Shown here piece after piece: positions 7,642 to 15,864 of a DNA stretch of 40,263 bases; within the stretch, counting starts at the first letter, position 1, and each line of letters begins with the position of its first letter. The notes beneath the pieces are model-generated. The model was given only the letters and a program-made list of their open reading frames with translations, was not told the origin of the DNA and ran no database searches. The stretch is from the NCBI GenBank assembly GCA_964528575.1, contig CAZGTQ010000351.1, positions 1 through 40,263 on the forward strand, written 5' to 3'. The stretch is from CAZGTQ01 sp964528575 (GTDB taxonomy: Bacteria; Planctomycetota; UBA1135; GCA-002686595). The position numbers and the translations under genes are program-made.

Positions 7642-8967
7642 ATGCGCTCCACCGGCCCTTGCCTCGCGCTGCTCGCGGCCGCGTTCGCGGTGTCGGGCGG
7701 TCCGTACGACGCGGACCCGGACCATCCGTGGAATCGCGTGCACCGCGCGCTCTTCGCGCGTCTGTCGGCGTCGGGCGAGCCGTACGACGCCGACCTCGGG
7801 CCGCCGCCGCTGTGGCGCGCGAGCGACTACCTGTTCGAGGACGAGCGGTACCTCGAGGCGACGCGCGCGCTCGACGCGTTCCTCGCGGACGGCGCGGCGC
7901 AGCGCGTCGACGACCCGCTGCGGCGCGCGCTCCTCCAGCACGACCTGTGGACGGTCGCGGAGCATTGCGCGGGCGAGGGGAGCGAGCCGCCCGATGCGCG
8001 GGGCGCCGAGCTCGCGCGCCGCGCCGTGCGCGCGGCGGCCGCGCTCGCCCTGTCGCGCGCGGAGATCGACGCGCTGCCGGACAACTACGCCGCGGCGGTC
8101 GCGTCGGAGCGTTTTCCCGCCGCGCCCGACCTGGCGGCCGAGCGTGCGCCGTTCCTGCCGCCGCGCCTGTTCGACGAGGACGGGCCGTGGGTGCTGGTGC
8201 GCCGCCGCGCCGCGGGCCGGGACGAGCCGTTCGCGCCCGCGCACACGCTGGCGAGCGCGGGGCGCTCCGTGTTCGCGACGTACGTGCGGGTGCCGGGCGA
8301 GCGCGCCGCTACGCTCGCGTTCCTCGACGCGCTCGCGGCGGCCGATCCGACGGTGCCGTGCGACGAGTCGGCGTGCGCCGCGCGCGCGGGCGAGGCGCAC
8401 CGGCACCTGCGCGGGGAGCTGCCCCGCCCGCCGGTGGGCACGGCGTTCGCGCTCGTCGAGCGGCTCGTGCTCTTCGACGACGCGGGCCGGCTCGCGCCGA
8501 CGCCGCTCGTGCGCAGCGTGCAACTGCGCGTGCTGCGCGCGTTCGAGCCGCACGGCGAGACCTGGTTGGGCGCCGCGTGGGAGCGGACGCACGTGCCCGT
8601 GCAATTCGACCTGTCGCGCTCGGCGCTGCTCGCGGGTCGCGCGGGCGGGCTCGTCGCGTGCGGGCCCGACGAAGTGCGCCCGTCGCATTTCGGCACGCAC
8701 GGCGACCCGCTCACGACGACATGGCCCCGGCGCGCGACCCTCGCGAGCTGCACGGGCTGCCACGGCGCGCCGGGGATGCTCTCGGTCGCCAGCTACACGG
8801 GCGTCGTGTCGGGGCCGGGGACGCTCGAGGACGTCGCGCTCGCGGGTCCGGTGCGCGGGCTCGCGCCGGCGACGCACGACGAGCTGCGGCGCGTCGCGAC
8901 GCGCGTGCAGAGCGAGCGCTTCGAGTGGGGCTTCGTGCGCGCGCTGCTCGCGGCGCACGGGCGCTGA
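7642..8967 (+). CDS. Secreted protein with one haem-c (CxxCH) motif, unknown family
   Basis: 441 residues from the ATG at 7642 (a GTG at 7633 would add three). The first 20 residues form a plausible signal peptide. I do not recognise the family. Near the C-terminus, Cys370-Thr-Gly-Cys373-His374 in ASCTGCHGAPGML is a canonical covalent haem-c attachment site, so it may be a periplasmic c-type cytochrome or a haem-dependent oxidase. The motif GxPYDAD occurs twice near the N-terminus (residues 20-25 and 46-51), about 25 residues apart, with similar DNA, which suggests a small internal duplication. It follows the GT4 gene by 31 bp and converges on rsgA across a hairpin-bearing repeat. Confidence 0.65.
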   Translation: MRSTGPCLALLAAAFAVSGGPYDADPDHPWNRVHRALFARLSASGEPYDADLGPPPLWRASDYLFEDERYLEATRALDAFLADGAAQRVDDPLRRALLQHDLWTVAEHCAGEGSEPPDARGAELARRAVRAAAALALSRAEIDALPDNYAAAVASERFPAAPDLAAERAPFLPPRLFDEDGPWVLVRRRAAGRDEPFAPAHTLASAGRSVFATYVRVPGERAATLAFLDALAAADPTVPCDESACAARAGEAHRHLRGELPRPPVGTAFALVERLVLFDDAGRLAPTPLVRSVQLRVLRAFEPHGETWLGAAWERTHVPVQFDLSRSALLAGRAGGLVACGPDEVRPSHFGTHGDPLTTTWPRRATLASCTGCHGAPGMLSVASYTGVVSGPGTLEDVALAGPVRGLAPATHDELRRVATRVQSERFEWGFVRALLAAHGR

Positions 8968-9030
8968 AGGCAGCGCGGCGCTGTCTCGCGTGCGCGCGCG
9001 ACCGCACGCGCACGCCCGCGCGCGCGCGCC

Positions 9031-9095
9031 CGCGCGGGCCCGCCGGCCCCCACCCTCCGCCCTGCCGGACCGGGTGGGGGAGCTCTCGGTTGCGC
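9031..9095 (-). repeat. 65-bp dispersed repeat, copy A (downstream of rsgA)
   Basis: This stretch matches the reverse complement of 22702-22766 at about 57 of 65 positions by hand alignment, without gaps. Both copies start 14-24 bases after a stop codon when read in the direction of the upstream gene (here rsgA, minus strand), so the element lies in 3' untranslated sequence in the same orientation. It contains GCGCAACCGAGAGC at one end and a GC-alternating tract beyond the other. Confidence 0.65.
9047..9080. terminator. Hairpin between convergent genes, probable bidirectional terminator
   Basis: CCCCCACCC at 9047-9055 pairs perfectly with GGGTGGGGG at 9072-9080, and the loop contains a further 4-bp stem (TCCG/CGGA). 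It lies between the convergent stops of the haem-motif gene and rsgA and inside dispersed-repeat copy A. There is no T-tract, as is usual in GC-rich genomes. Confidence 0.5.
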
Positions 9096-9109
9096 TCTCG
9101 GCTCGATTC

Positions 9110-10309
9110 TCATGCGCCGCTCTCGAGCTCCTCGAGCAGGCGCAGGTACGCCTCGTAGCGCGTGCGCGCGATGGTGCCCGCCTCCACCGCCGCGCGGACG
9201 GCGCAGGCGGGCTCGCGCGTGTGTGCGCAGTCGCTGAAGCGGCAGCGCGTCGCCGGCTCGTCCAGCTCGGGGAACGCGCGGCGCAGCGCCGGCGCGTCGA
9301 GGCGTCCGAGCCCCAGCTCGCGGATGCCGGGAGTGTCGATGATCCGCGTGCCGTCCGGCAGCTCGACGAGGGTCGAGCCCGTCGTCGTGTGGCGGCCCTT
9401 GCCGTCGGACGCGCGGACGGCGCCGACGCGGCGCGCGCCCTGGGGGTCGAGGCGGTTGAGGAGCGACGACTTGCCCACGCCGCTGTGACCGACGAGCACG
9501 CACGTGCGACCGGCGAGAGCGGCGCGCAGCGGGTCGATGCCCGCGCCCGTCGCCGCCGAGACGACGTGCACGGCGATGCCGATCTCGCGGTAGGGCAGGA
9601 GCGCGCGCTCGATCGCCGTCCGCTCGCGCTCGCCGGTCACGAGGTCGAGCTTGTTGACGCAGACCGCCGGCTCGACGCCGCCGCGCGCGGTCGCGACGAG
9701 CAGGCGGTCGATCAGCGCCGGCCGCAGCTTCGGCTCGAGCGCCGCGAGCACGAGCACCGCGACGTCGACGTTCGCCGCGAGGACGCGCTCGCGCGCCGGG
9801 TTCGCCGGATCGGGGCGCGCGAGCGTCGTGCGGCGCGGCTCGACCGCGACGACGAGCGGCGCGGCGCCCGCCCGCGCGCGCAAGCGGACGCGGTCGCCCA
9901 CCGCGAGCGAAGTCTGCTGCGTCGCCGCGAGCGGGCCGTCGAGGTCGGCGCGCACGAGCACCCCTTCTGCGAGCACGTCCGCCGCGCCGCGCGCGAGCGC
10001 GAGGACGAGCGCGGGCGTCGTCGGCGCGCCAGCCCGCTCGTGCGGATCGCGGGGCGCGGCGGGCTCGGCGCCGGCGCCCGGTTTCGGCGCCGCGTGGCCG
10101 AGCACGCGCTCGCTCGGCCGGATGCGCTCGAACGCCTCGGCCCCGTCGTCGTCCTGCTCGCGCCAGTCGTTGCGGCGCGGCTTGTGCGTCTTGCGCGCCT
10201 TGCGCTCGCGTGCCTTCTCCTTCAGCTTGCGGTAGTCCTCGCGGGACTTCTGTTTCGCGATGCCGCGCAGCGCGCGGCGGACGTATTCGTCCTTCGGTCG
10301 TTCGTTCAA
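9110..10309 (-). CDS. rsgA: Ribosome small subunit-dependent GTPase RsgA
   Basis: 399 residues from the chosen TTG. RsgA is a circularly permuted GTPase that helps late maturation of the 30S subunit. The motifs come in permuted order: G4 NKLD at 219-222, G5 SAATG at about 251, G1 GHSGVGKSS at 274-282, G2 TTTG at about 308, G3 DTPG at 325-328. The C-terminal zinc site is Cys356, Cys361, His363, Cys369. The OB-fold precedes the GTPase. The first 90 residues are a charged, lysine/arginine-rich extension, similar in kind to those of planctomycete homologues. No in-frame ATG exists near the start. TTG at 10309 is preferred because the basic segment begins there; GTG at 10441, which has AGGGG upstream, is the alternative. 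Confidence 0.9.
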   Translation of the reverse strand: MNERPKDEYVRRALRGIAKQKSREDYRKLKEKARERKARKTHKPRRNDWREQDDDGAEAFERIRPSERVLGHAAPKPGAGAEPAAPRDPHERAGAPTTPALVLALARGAADVLAEGVLVRADLDGPLAATQQTSLAVGDRVRLRARAGAAPLVVAVEPRRTTLARPDPANPARERVLAANVDVAVLVLAALEPKLRPALIDRLLVATARGGVEPAVCVNKLDLVTGERERTAIERALLPYREIGIAVHVVSAATGAGIDPLRAALAGRTCVLVGHSGVGKSSLLNRLDPQGARRVGAVRASDGKGRHTTTGSTLVELPDGTRIIDTPGIRELGLGRLDAPALRRAFPELDEPATRCRFSDCAHTREPACAVRAAVEAGTIARTRYEAYLRLLEELESGA

Positions 10310-10462
10310 CGCGTTCGTCTCGATACCGGTCGTCGGGTCGGGTTCCTGCTCGGACGACGCGCTGGGTGCGAGCGAGGAGCGCGTCGGCGCACGGAGTGCG
10401 GACCCGGACGAACGGGATGAGCGAACAGACCGGGAGCGCACGGGGAGAATCCCCTTTCCGCT

Positions 10463-10500
10463 TCCGTCCCCGGATCGAGGGCCGATCAGACGGGGACGGA
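10463..10500 (-). terminator. Strong hairpin between the acetyltransferase gene and rsgA
   Basis: A perfect 10-bp outer stem (TCCGTCCCCG at 10463-10472 with CGGGGACGGA at 10491-10500) continues through a 3-base bulge into a 5-bp inner stem (GATCG/CGATC). On the minus strand it follows the acetyltransferase stop by about 93 bases and precedes rsgA, so it could end that transcript or sit in the rsgA leader. No T-tract follows. Confidence 0.5.
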
Positions 10501-10593
10501 GGCGACGACGACAACAGTCTCGATCGTCATTGCGCCTCCGGCTCGTTGCGTGGGCGCGGCAGGAGCGCCGCGCGGACGCACGAGCAGACCCGA

Positions 10594-11190
10594 TCAGCCG
10601 CGATCGCGCAAGGTGTGCTCGTCGGCGAGCTTCGCGAACATCACGTGGTCGCGCCACTTGCCGGCGATGCGCAGGTAGCGCAGCGCGAGCCCCTCGCGCC
10701 GGAAGCCGGCCTTCTGGGCGACGCGCAGGCTCGCCCCGTTCGTCGGGATCACGTTCGCCTGGACGCGGTGCAGCCCGAGCCCCTCGGGCGGCGGCGCGAA
10801 CGCGAGGTCGAGCAGCGCGCGCACGCCCTCGGTCGCGATCCCGCGCCCCGCGACCTCGACGTTGACGCTCCAGCCCGCGTAGCCGTTGCGGAAGACCCCG
10901 TACACGACGTCGGAGAGGTTGAAGAAGCCGCCGATGCGGCCGTCCGCGAGCACGCCGACGAAGCGCGCCTGGCTCCCGTCGCGCAGGCCCTGCGCCGCGC
11001 GCTCGATCTGGCTCGTGAAGACGTCGTCGAGCGCCGTCCCCGGCTCCCGCGCGGGGTACCACGGCCGGAAGAGCTCCTCGCTCGCCGCGTGCACGCGCAC
11101 CCACTCCTCGCGGTCGCGCGCCGCCAGCGGCCGCACGAGCAGCCGCTCGGTCTGCACCTGCAGCTTGCGCACGTCGAGCAGGGGCTCCAC
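10594..11190 (-). CDS. GNAT acetyltransferase, RimJ/RimL type
   Basis: 198 residues from GTG at 11190. The opening LQVQTERLLVRPLAARD is the typical first strand of the RimJ/RimL group. GYAGWSVNVEVAGRGIATEG carries the acetyl-CoA pyrophosphate loop (variant of R/Q-x-x-G-x-G/A), and NVIPTNGASLRVAQKAGFRREG is the standard C-terminal NxxSxxxxxKxGF segment. These enzymes acetylate N-termini of ribosomal or other proteins, or small amines. No clear ribosome site precedes the GTG. Longer in-frame starts exist (up to 11292), but the sequence upstream is Gly/Arg-rich and not family-like. It lies upstream of rsgA on the same strand, with a strong hairpin between. Confidence 0.85.
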   Translation of the reverse strand: MEPLLDVRKLQVQTERLLVRPLAARDREEWVRVHAASEELFRPWYPAREPGTALDDVFTSQIERAAQGLRDGSQARFVGVLADGRIGGFFNLSDVVYGVFRNGYAGWSVNVEVAGRGIATEGVRALLDLAFAPPPEGLGLHRVQANVIPTNGASLRVAQKAGFRREGLALRYLRIAGKWRDHVMFAKLADEHTLRDRG

Positions 11191-11330
11191 GCGCGCTACG
11201 GTAGCGCCGCGGCCGGGTCCCCGTCCCCCTCGGTCGTCCGCAGTCCGCGGAGCGGTGCTCTGCTCCACCAAACGACGAGCGCCGCCCGGCACCCGGCCGG
11301 ACGGCGCGCTCTATCGGCCGTCGAACGGCT

Positions 11331-11918
11331 CTACTGCTCGAACGTCTCGCAGTCGCTGTTCGTCAGCAGGAAGCCGCCCTGCTGGTCGAACACGACCGCC
11401 TGCGCGTACACCGACAGCCCTTCGAGGGCCGGGTTGTTCGGCACGGGGAACTGGAACTCGAGGTTTCCGCCGCCGGGGATCTGCCCCTGCGCGACGAGCG
11501 TGGACGCGAAGAGGTCGAGGAAGGCGACGCCTTCCGATCCGAAGTTCACGAAGCCCGGTGCGGGGGAGGCGAAGAAGAGCGCGAGATCGCCGGGAGCGCC
11601 GAACACGCCGACGGAGATCTTCTCGCCGAGCTTGCCGTTGCCGCCGACCTCGAAGCGCTCGGGGACGACTTCGATCGAGGTGACGTCGACGGACGGCGCG
11701 TTGGCGCTGCCGTTCCACGAGCCGGTGATGCGCACGCTCTGGCCGACGAACGCGTTCAGGTTGAACGCCGCGCTCGTGAGCTGCGTGTCGGTGCAGTCGA
11801 CGAAGAACTGGTTCGCCGTTCCCTGCACGTCCTCGACCTGACCGAGGAACGTGACCTTCTGAGCGGCGGAGACGGAGACGAGGCTCGCGAGAGCGAGAGC
11901 GAGGTGATGGAGGCGCAT
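11331..11918 (-). CDS. Secreted hypothetical protein with C-terminal module
   Basis: 195 residues with a clear signal peptide (MRLHHLALALASLVSVSAAQ). The next 65 residues (KVTFLGQVEDVQGTANQFFV onward) look like a small beta barrel or OB-like domain, with VGQSVRITGSWNG as a central turn. The last 110 residues (from VGGNGKLGEKISVGVFGAPG to the end) match the beta-rich C-terminal module seen in four other secreted proteins here, including the internal LEGLSVYAQAVVFDQQGGFL pattern. AAGG precedes the ATG by about 9 bases. It sits 179 bp downstream of the DUF1552 gene on the same strand, with a leader hairpin, so it may be transcribed on its own. Function unknown. Confidence 0.75.
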   Translation of the reverse strand: MRLHHLALALASLVSVSAAQKVTFLGQVEDVQGTANQFFVDCTDTQLTSAAFNLNAFVGQSVRITGSWNGSANAPSVDVTSIEVVPERFEVGGNGKLGEKISVGVFGAPGDLALFFASPAPGFVNFGSEGVAFLDLFASTLVAQGQIPGGGNLEFQFPVPNNPALEGLSVYAQAVVFDQQGGFLLTNSDCETFEQ

Positions 11919-11947
11919 GGGAGGACCTTGGAACGGAGACCTTTCGT

Positions 11948-11969
11948 GCGCGAGCGAAGTTGCTCGCGC
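11948..11969 (-). promoter_or_regulatory. Leader hairpin upstream of the secreted hypothetical gene
   Basis: GCGCGAGC and GCTCGCGC form a perfect 8-bp stem around a 6-base loop, 30-51 bases before the ATG at 11918. It may be a terminator for the upstream DUF1552 operon or a leader structure; position alone cannot separate these. Confidence 0.35.
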
Positions 11970-12097
11970 GTCGGTCTCGCTTGCGCAAGGCGCGTGCCCC
12001 GCTCCAAGAGCCCGTTGGCGGGCGCTGGAAGCCCTCTCGCGCGCGCCGCGTCCGAACGCTGGACGAGCGACGTCCACGTCCTGGACGCCGCCGCGTC

Positions 12098-13438
12098 TCA
12101 GATCCCCTCGAGCCGGCCCCGCGCGTCGCCGAACGTGTCGATGCGTACGCTCATGCGCTCGAGCAGGGCGAGGTGCAGGTCGCTCAGCGGCGTTTCCTTC
12201 GGGAAGCGCACGTGGCGACCCGGGTGCAGCGTGCCGTTGCCGCGGCCCGCGAGCAGGATCGGGACGTCGTGGTGGTCGTGGCGGTTCCCGTCGGCGATGC
12301 CGCTGCCGTAGACGAGCATCGCGCGGTCGAGCAGGCGCGCGTCGCCCTCGCGCGCCTCGGCGAGGCCGCGCACGAGGTGCGCGAGCTGCTCGACGTGGTA
12401 GCGGTTGATGCGGCGGATCTGCTCGCGCTTCGCCGCGTCGCCGCCGTGGTGCGAGATCGTGTGGTGGCCGTCGGCGATCTCCAGCTCGCGGTAGCTGCGG
12501 TTGCTGCCCTCGTTCGCGACCATCAGCGTCGCGATGCGCGTGCTGTCGGTCTGGAACGCGAGCACGACGAGGTCGCTCATCAGCCGGACGTGCGCGCCGA
12601 GGTCGGCCGGCTCCTCGTCCGACGGACGCTGCTCGTCGGGCACCTCCGCCGCGATCCGCTCCTTCGCGAAGTCGATGCGCCGTTCGAGCTCGCGCACGCT
12701 CTCGAAGAACTGGTCGAGCTTGCGCCGGTCGGCCGCGCCGAGCTTCGACTCGAGCCGCAGCGCGTCGGCGCGCACGAAATCGACCACGCTCTTGTCGCGC
12801 TCCGCCCGCGCCCGCCGCGCCGCCTGCGACTCGCCGCCGCCGTCGCGGAACAGCCGGTCGAACGCGCGCCGCGGGTCGGTCTCCTTGCCCGCCGGCGTCG
12901 CCTCGTCGATCCACGACACGTTCGTCGAATAGGCGCACGCGTAGCCCGAGTCGCAGTCGCCGGCGCGCCGGCCGCGCTCGCAGCCGAGCTCGAGCGAGCG
13001 CAGGCGCGTCGCGTCGCCGACCGCCGCGGCCGCGATCTGGTCCGCCGACGGACCCAGCCGCACCTGCGACGCCGACTTGAGCGGCTGCACGCCCGTCAGG
13101 AACGCCGCCGCCGCGCGCGCGTGGTCGCCCGGCCCGTCGCCGTTGGCGCGCGCCTTGTCGCACGTCAGCCCCGTCAGCACCGACAGGTCCGCACGCAGCG
13201 GGGCGAGCGGCTCGAGGATCGACGGCAGCTCGAAGTCGGCGCCCGTCGCGCTCGGCCGCCAGTGCTCCGTCTCGACGCCGTTCGGCACGTAGACGTACGC
13301 GAGTCGCGTCGCAGGCTCGTCCGCGCGAATCGCGCTCGGCAGCGCGCGCAGCGCGGACGGCAGCATCGCCTCGAGCAGCGGGAGGCCGAGCGCGGTGCCG
13401 AAGCCGCGCAGGAGCGTGCGACGCGAGAGGACGTTCAT
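12098..13438 (-). CDS. DUF1552 family protein, exported by Tat
   Basis: 446 residues. The start MNVLSRRTLLRGFGTALGLP is a twin-arginine signal (SRRTLLRG) followed by a hydrophobic helix, so the folded protein is exported. The body shows the DUF1552 pattern: VPNGVETEHWRPSATG, a block LSVLTGLTCDKA with GDHARAAAAFLTG, and the late LLVYGSGIADGNRHDHHDVP-like segment rich in His and Asp (from about residue 390). These proteins are abundant in planctomycetes and relatives and are nearly always encoded beside PSD-domain cytochromes, as here: the start overlaps the stop of that gene by 4 bases. The activity is not established for the family; a periplasmic metal- or sulfatase-like hydrolase fold is often proposed. 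Confidence 0.9.
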   Translation of the reverse strand: MNVLSRRTLLRGFGTALGLPLLEAMLPSALRALPSAIRADEPATRLAYVYVPNGVETEHWRPSATGADFELPSILEPLAPLRADLSVLTGLTCDKARANGDGPGDHARAAAAFLTGVQPLKSASQVRLGPSADQIAAAAVGDATRLRSLELGCERGRRAGDCDSGYACAYSTNVSWIDEATPAGKETDPRRAFDRLFRDGGGESQAARRARAERDKSVVDFVRADALRLESKLGAADRRKLDQFFESVRELERRIDFAKERIAAEVPDEQRPSDEEPADLGAHVRLMSDLVVLAFQTDSTRIATLMVANEGSNRSYRELEIADGHHTISHHGGDAAKREQIRRINRYHVEQLAHLVRGLAEAREGDARLLDRAMLVYGSGIADGNRHDHHDVPILLAGRGNGTLHPGRHVRFPKETPLSDLHLALLERMSVRIDTFGDARGRLEGI

Positions 13439-15708
13439 CGGGTGTCGGCGCGCCGCGTTCGGAACGCGTCGGAGGAGACGATCGCGTGGACGAGCTGGCG
13501 CAACGTCGGCCGCTCCTCGTCGAGCCGCGCGAGGACAGCATACACGGTCGGCCGGTCGGACCGCTCCAGGCCGCGGCCGAGCGCGTAGACGAGCATCTTC
13601 TCGGTCAGCGCCTGGGGCAAGCGGCCGTCGGCACGCAGCGTCGCGGCGAGCTCGAGCGGCCCCTCGAACGTGCGCCCGTCCGGCAGCTCCCCGCTCGCGT
13701 CGACGTCCGCGCGCAGCCGGCCGACCGCGTCGTACGTCTCGAGCGCGAAGCCGAGCGGGTCCATGCGCGCGTGGCACGCGGCGCACGCCGGGTCGGCGCG
13801 GTGCTGCTCGAGCCGCTCGCGCAGCGACGCGGCGGACAGGGCGGCCGCGTCCTCGCCGAGCGAGTCGACGCCGGGCAGCGGGGGCGGCGGCGGCTCGCCG
13901 AGGAGCGCGTCGAGGATCCACTTGCCGCGCTTGGTGGGGCTCGTGCGCGTCGGATCGCTCGTCGAGACGAGCACGCTGCCGTGGCCCAAGAGGCCGCGGC
14001 GGTCGGTGCCCGCGAGCGAGACGATCTGCATCGCGTCGCCGCGCACGCCCTCGATTTCGTAGTGCCGCGCGAGGCGCTCGTTCGCGAACGTCCAGTCGGC
14101 GTCGAGCAGCTCCCACAGGCTGCGGTCCGCGCGCAGCACGCGGTCGAAGAACAGCCGCGTCTCGGCGCCCATCGCGGCGCGCAGCTCCTCGTCGAACGCG
14201 TCGAAGCGCTCGGGATCGGGCGTCGCCGCGTCGAGCCGCTCGATCTGCAGCCATTGGGCCGCGAAGCGCTCGGCGAGCGCGGCCGAGCGCGGGTCTGCGA
14301 GCATGCGCTCGACCTCGGCGGCGAGCGCCTCGTCGTCCGCGAGCGCGCCGGCGGCCGCGTGCTCGAGCAGCTCCTCGTCCGGCGCGCTGCTCCACAGGAA
14401 GTACGACAGGCGCGTCGCGAGCTCGTGCCCCTCGAGCGCGCGCACGGCGGGCGCGCGGCCCGGCGGCGGGTCGAGCTCGATGCGGTAGACGAAGCTCGGC
14501 GACGCGAGCAGCGCCTCGAGCGCGCGCCGCGCCTGCGCTTCGAGCGTTTCCTCGTCCGCGACGAACCGGCGCAGGCGCGAGAGGTCGATGCGCGTCGCGG
14601 GCCGCCGCCACACGCGCTCGACCAGATGCTCGAGGAGCGCGTCGAGGCGGCGGCGGCCGAGTTCGGGGCCGAAGCGCTCGAAGAGGCCGACCTGGAACGC
14701 GGACGGCGGCGGGGGATCGAGCGGCCCGGCGACCTCGATCCAGCGCACGTAGAGGTTGCGGTCGCGCTTGCTCGCGTCGGGATCGTCGGGCGCCCAGTAG
14801 TCGTTGACGAAGGACGCGGCGACGTCGCGCCGGCCCGCGCCGAGCTCGACCGCGCGCTCGAACGTGCCCGGCGCCGCGCGCTCCGCGGCGACGTCGAACG
14901 TCGTCTCGGTGCGGCCGTCGACGACGAGCGCCATCCGCGCGACCTCGGGTCCGGCCTGGTCGGCGAACGCGCGCACGCGCACGCGGTACGTGCCGGCGCG
15001 CGGCGCCTCGAAGCGCGCGACCGCCGCGCTGCGCGAGTACAGCGCCGCGGCGCCGTGCCCCTGGTCGGGCGCGTCGAGCTCGGTCGCCTCGAAGCGGCGC
15101 TCGCTCGGCACGCGCGTGTCGTCGACGACGATCGCGCGCGCCGCGATCTCGCCCGCGGCGTCGACGTAGTGCTCGAAGAGCAGCGGCGACACGGACAGCG
15201 CGCCGCCGTCGTTGTCGAAGCCGGCGCCGGCCGAGTCGGAGGGAAAGCGCTCGCGCGCGTCGAAGGCGAGGCCGAACAGGTCGCGCACCGTGTTCTCGTA
15301 CTCGGCGTTCGACAGGCGCCGCAGCGGCGCGGGCCCGGGATCGATCGGCGCGTCCGGGGCGGGACCGCCCGCGTCCGCGTCGCCGAGCAGTGTCCCGATC
15401 CACGCGCTGATCGCGTCGCGCTCGCTCGCGCTCGGCCGCGCGTGTCCCTCGGGGGGCATCTCGTCGTAGCGCAACACGTCGCGCACGAGCTCCCACGTCT
15501 CGCGCTCGTCCGGCGCGCCCGCGAGCGTGAGGAGCGCGAGGTCGGCCTGCGGCTCGCTCGCGCCGTGGCACTCGCCGCAGTAGCGCGTCAGGAGCGGCCG
15601 CACGTCGGTCGCGAAGTCGTCGGACGCGCGCGGCGCGGTGGCGGCGAGTGCCACGGCGCCGCCGAACAGGAGCGCGGCGCCGAGGAGTGCGTTTCCAGCG
15701 AGGGGCAC
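13435..15708 (-). CDS. Multi-domain planctomycete cytochrome (PSCyt/PSD, DUF1592 type)
   Basis: 757 residues from GTG at 15708; GTG at 15732 would add eight. After a signal peptide comes a haem-c site Cys44-Gly-Glu-Cys47-His48 in a PSCyt1-like domain. Then follow, in the family's usual order, PSD3/DUF1587 (LRRLSNAEYENTVRDLFGL, about 137), a carbohydrate-binding-like beta domain (about 210-330), PSD5/DUF1595, PSD4/DUF1592 (LATRLSYFLWSSAPDEELL), PSCyt3/DUF1588 with a second haem site Cys642-Ala-Ala-Cys645-His646, and PSD2/DUF1585 at the end. Such proteins are thought to be periplasmic di-haem oxidoreductases linked to polysaccharide breakdown; the substrate is unknown. It is co-translated with the DUF1552 gene through an ATGA overlap. 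Its normal length argues that it is intact. Confidence 0.9.
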   Translation of the reverse strand: MPLAGNALLGAALLFGGAVALAATAPRASDDFATDVRPLLTRYCGECHGASEPQADLALLTLAGAPDERETWELVRDVLRYDEMPPEGHARPSASERDAISAWIGTLLGDADAGGPAPDAPIDPGPAPLRRLSNAEYENTVRDLFGLAFDARERFPSDSAGAGFDNDGGALSVSPLLFEHYVDAAGEIAARAIVVDDTRVPSERRFEATELDAPDQGHGAAALYSRSAAVARFEAPRAGTYRVRVRAFADQAGPEVARMALVVDGRTETTFDVAAERAAPGTFERAVELGAGRRDVAASFVNDYWAPDDPDASKRDRNLYVRWIEVAGPLDPPPPSAFQVGLFERFGPELGRRRLDALLEHLVERVWRRPATRIDLSRLRRFVADEETLEAQARRALEALLASPSFVYRIELDPPPGRAPAVRALEGHELATRLSYFLWSSAPDEELLEHAAAGALADDEALAAEVERMLADPRSAALAERFAAQWLQIERLDAATPDPERFDAFDEELRAAMGAETRLFFDRVLRADRSLWELLDADWTFANERLARHYEIEGVRGDAMQIVSLAGTDRRGLLGHGSVLVSTSDPTRTSPTKRGKWILDALLGEPPPPPLPGVDSLGEDAAALSAASLRERLEQHRADPACAACHARMDPLGFALETYDAVGRLRADVDASGELPDGRTFEGPLELAATLRADGRLPQALTEKMLVYALGRGLERSDRPTVYAVLARLDEERPTLRQLVHAIVSSDAFRTRRADTR

Positions 15709-15864
15709 GCCGCCATCGTAAGGCCCGCGCACGGCGGTTGGGACGGCCGTTGCGGGCTCGTGCTCGCCCGCGCAGACTCAGGCTCGGCGGACGGTCCGCC
15801 CGGCCCTGCATCCGCGTCGACTGCGCACGCGCCGCCGGCGTCGTGCGCGAGCAAGGAGAATTCG

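Noticed and set aside
8997..9035. Long CG-alternating tract resembling Z-DNA
   Set aside because: Similar tracts occur by chance at this GC content; it is noted only as a flank of the dispersed repeat.
5123..10420. A very long plus-strand open frame of 1765 codons, and similar long antisense frames elsewhere
   Set aside because: These are antisense shadows of well-recognised genes in GC-rich DNA, where stop codons are rare; their products are Arg/Ala-rich with no family patterns.
10417..10600. Plus-strand open frame beginning MSEQTGSARGESPFRFRPRI
   Set aside because: It runs through the strong hairpin and then antisense into the acetyltransferase gene, with Arg/Ser-rich shadow composition and no ribosome site.
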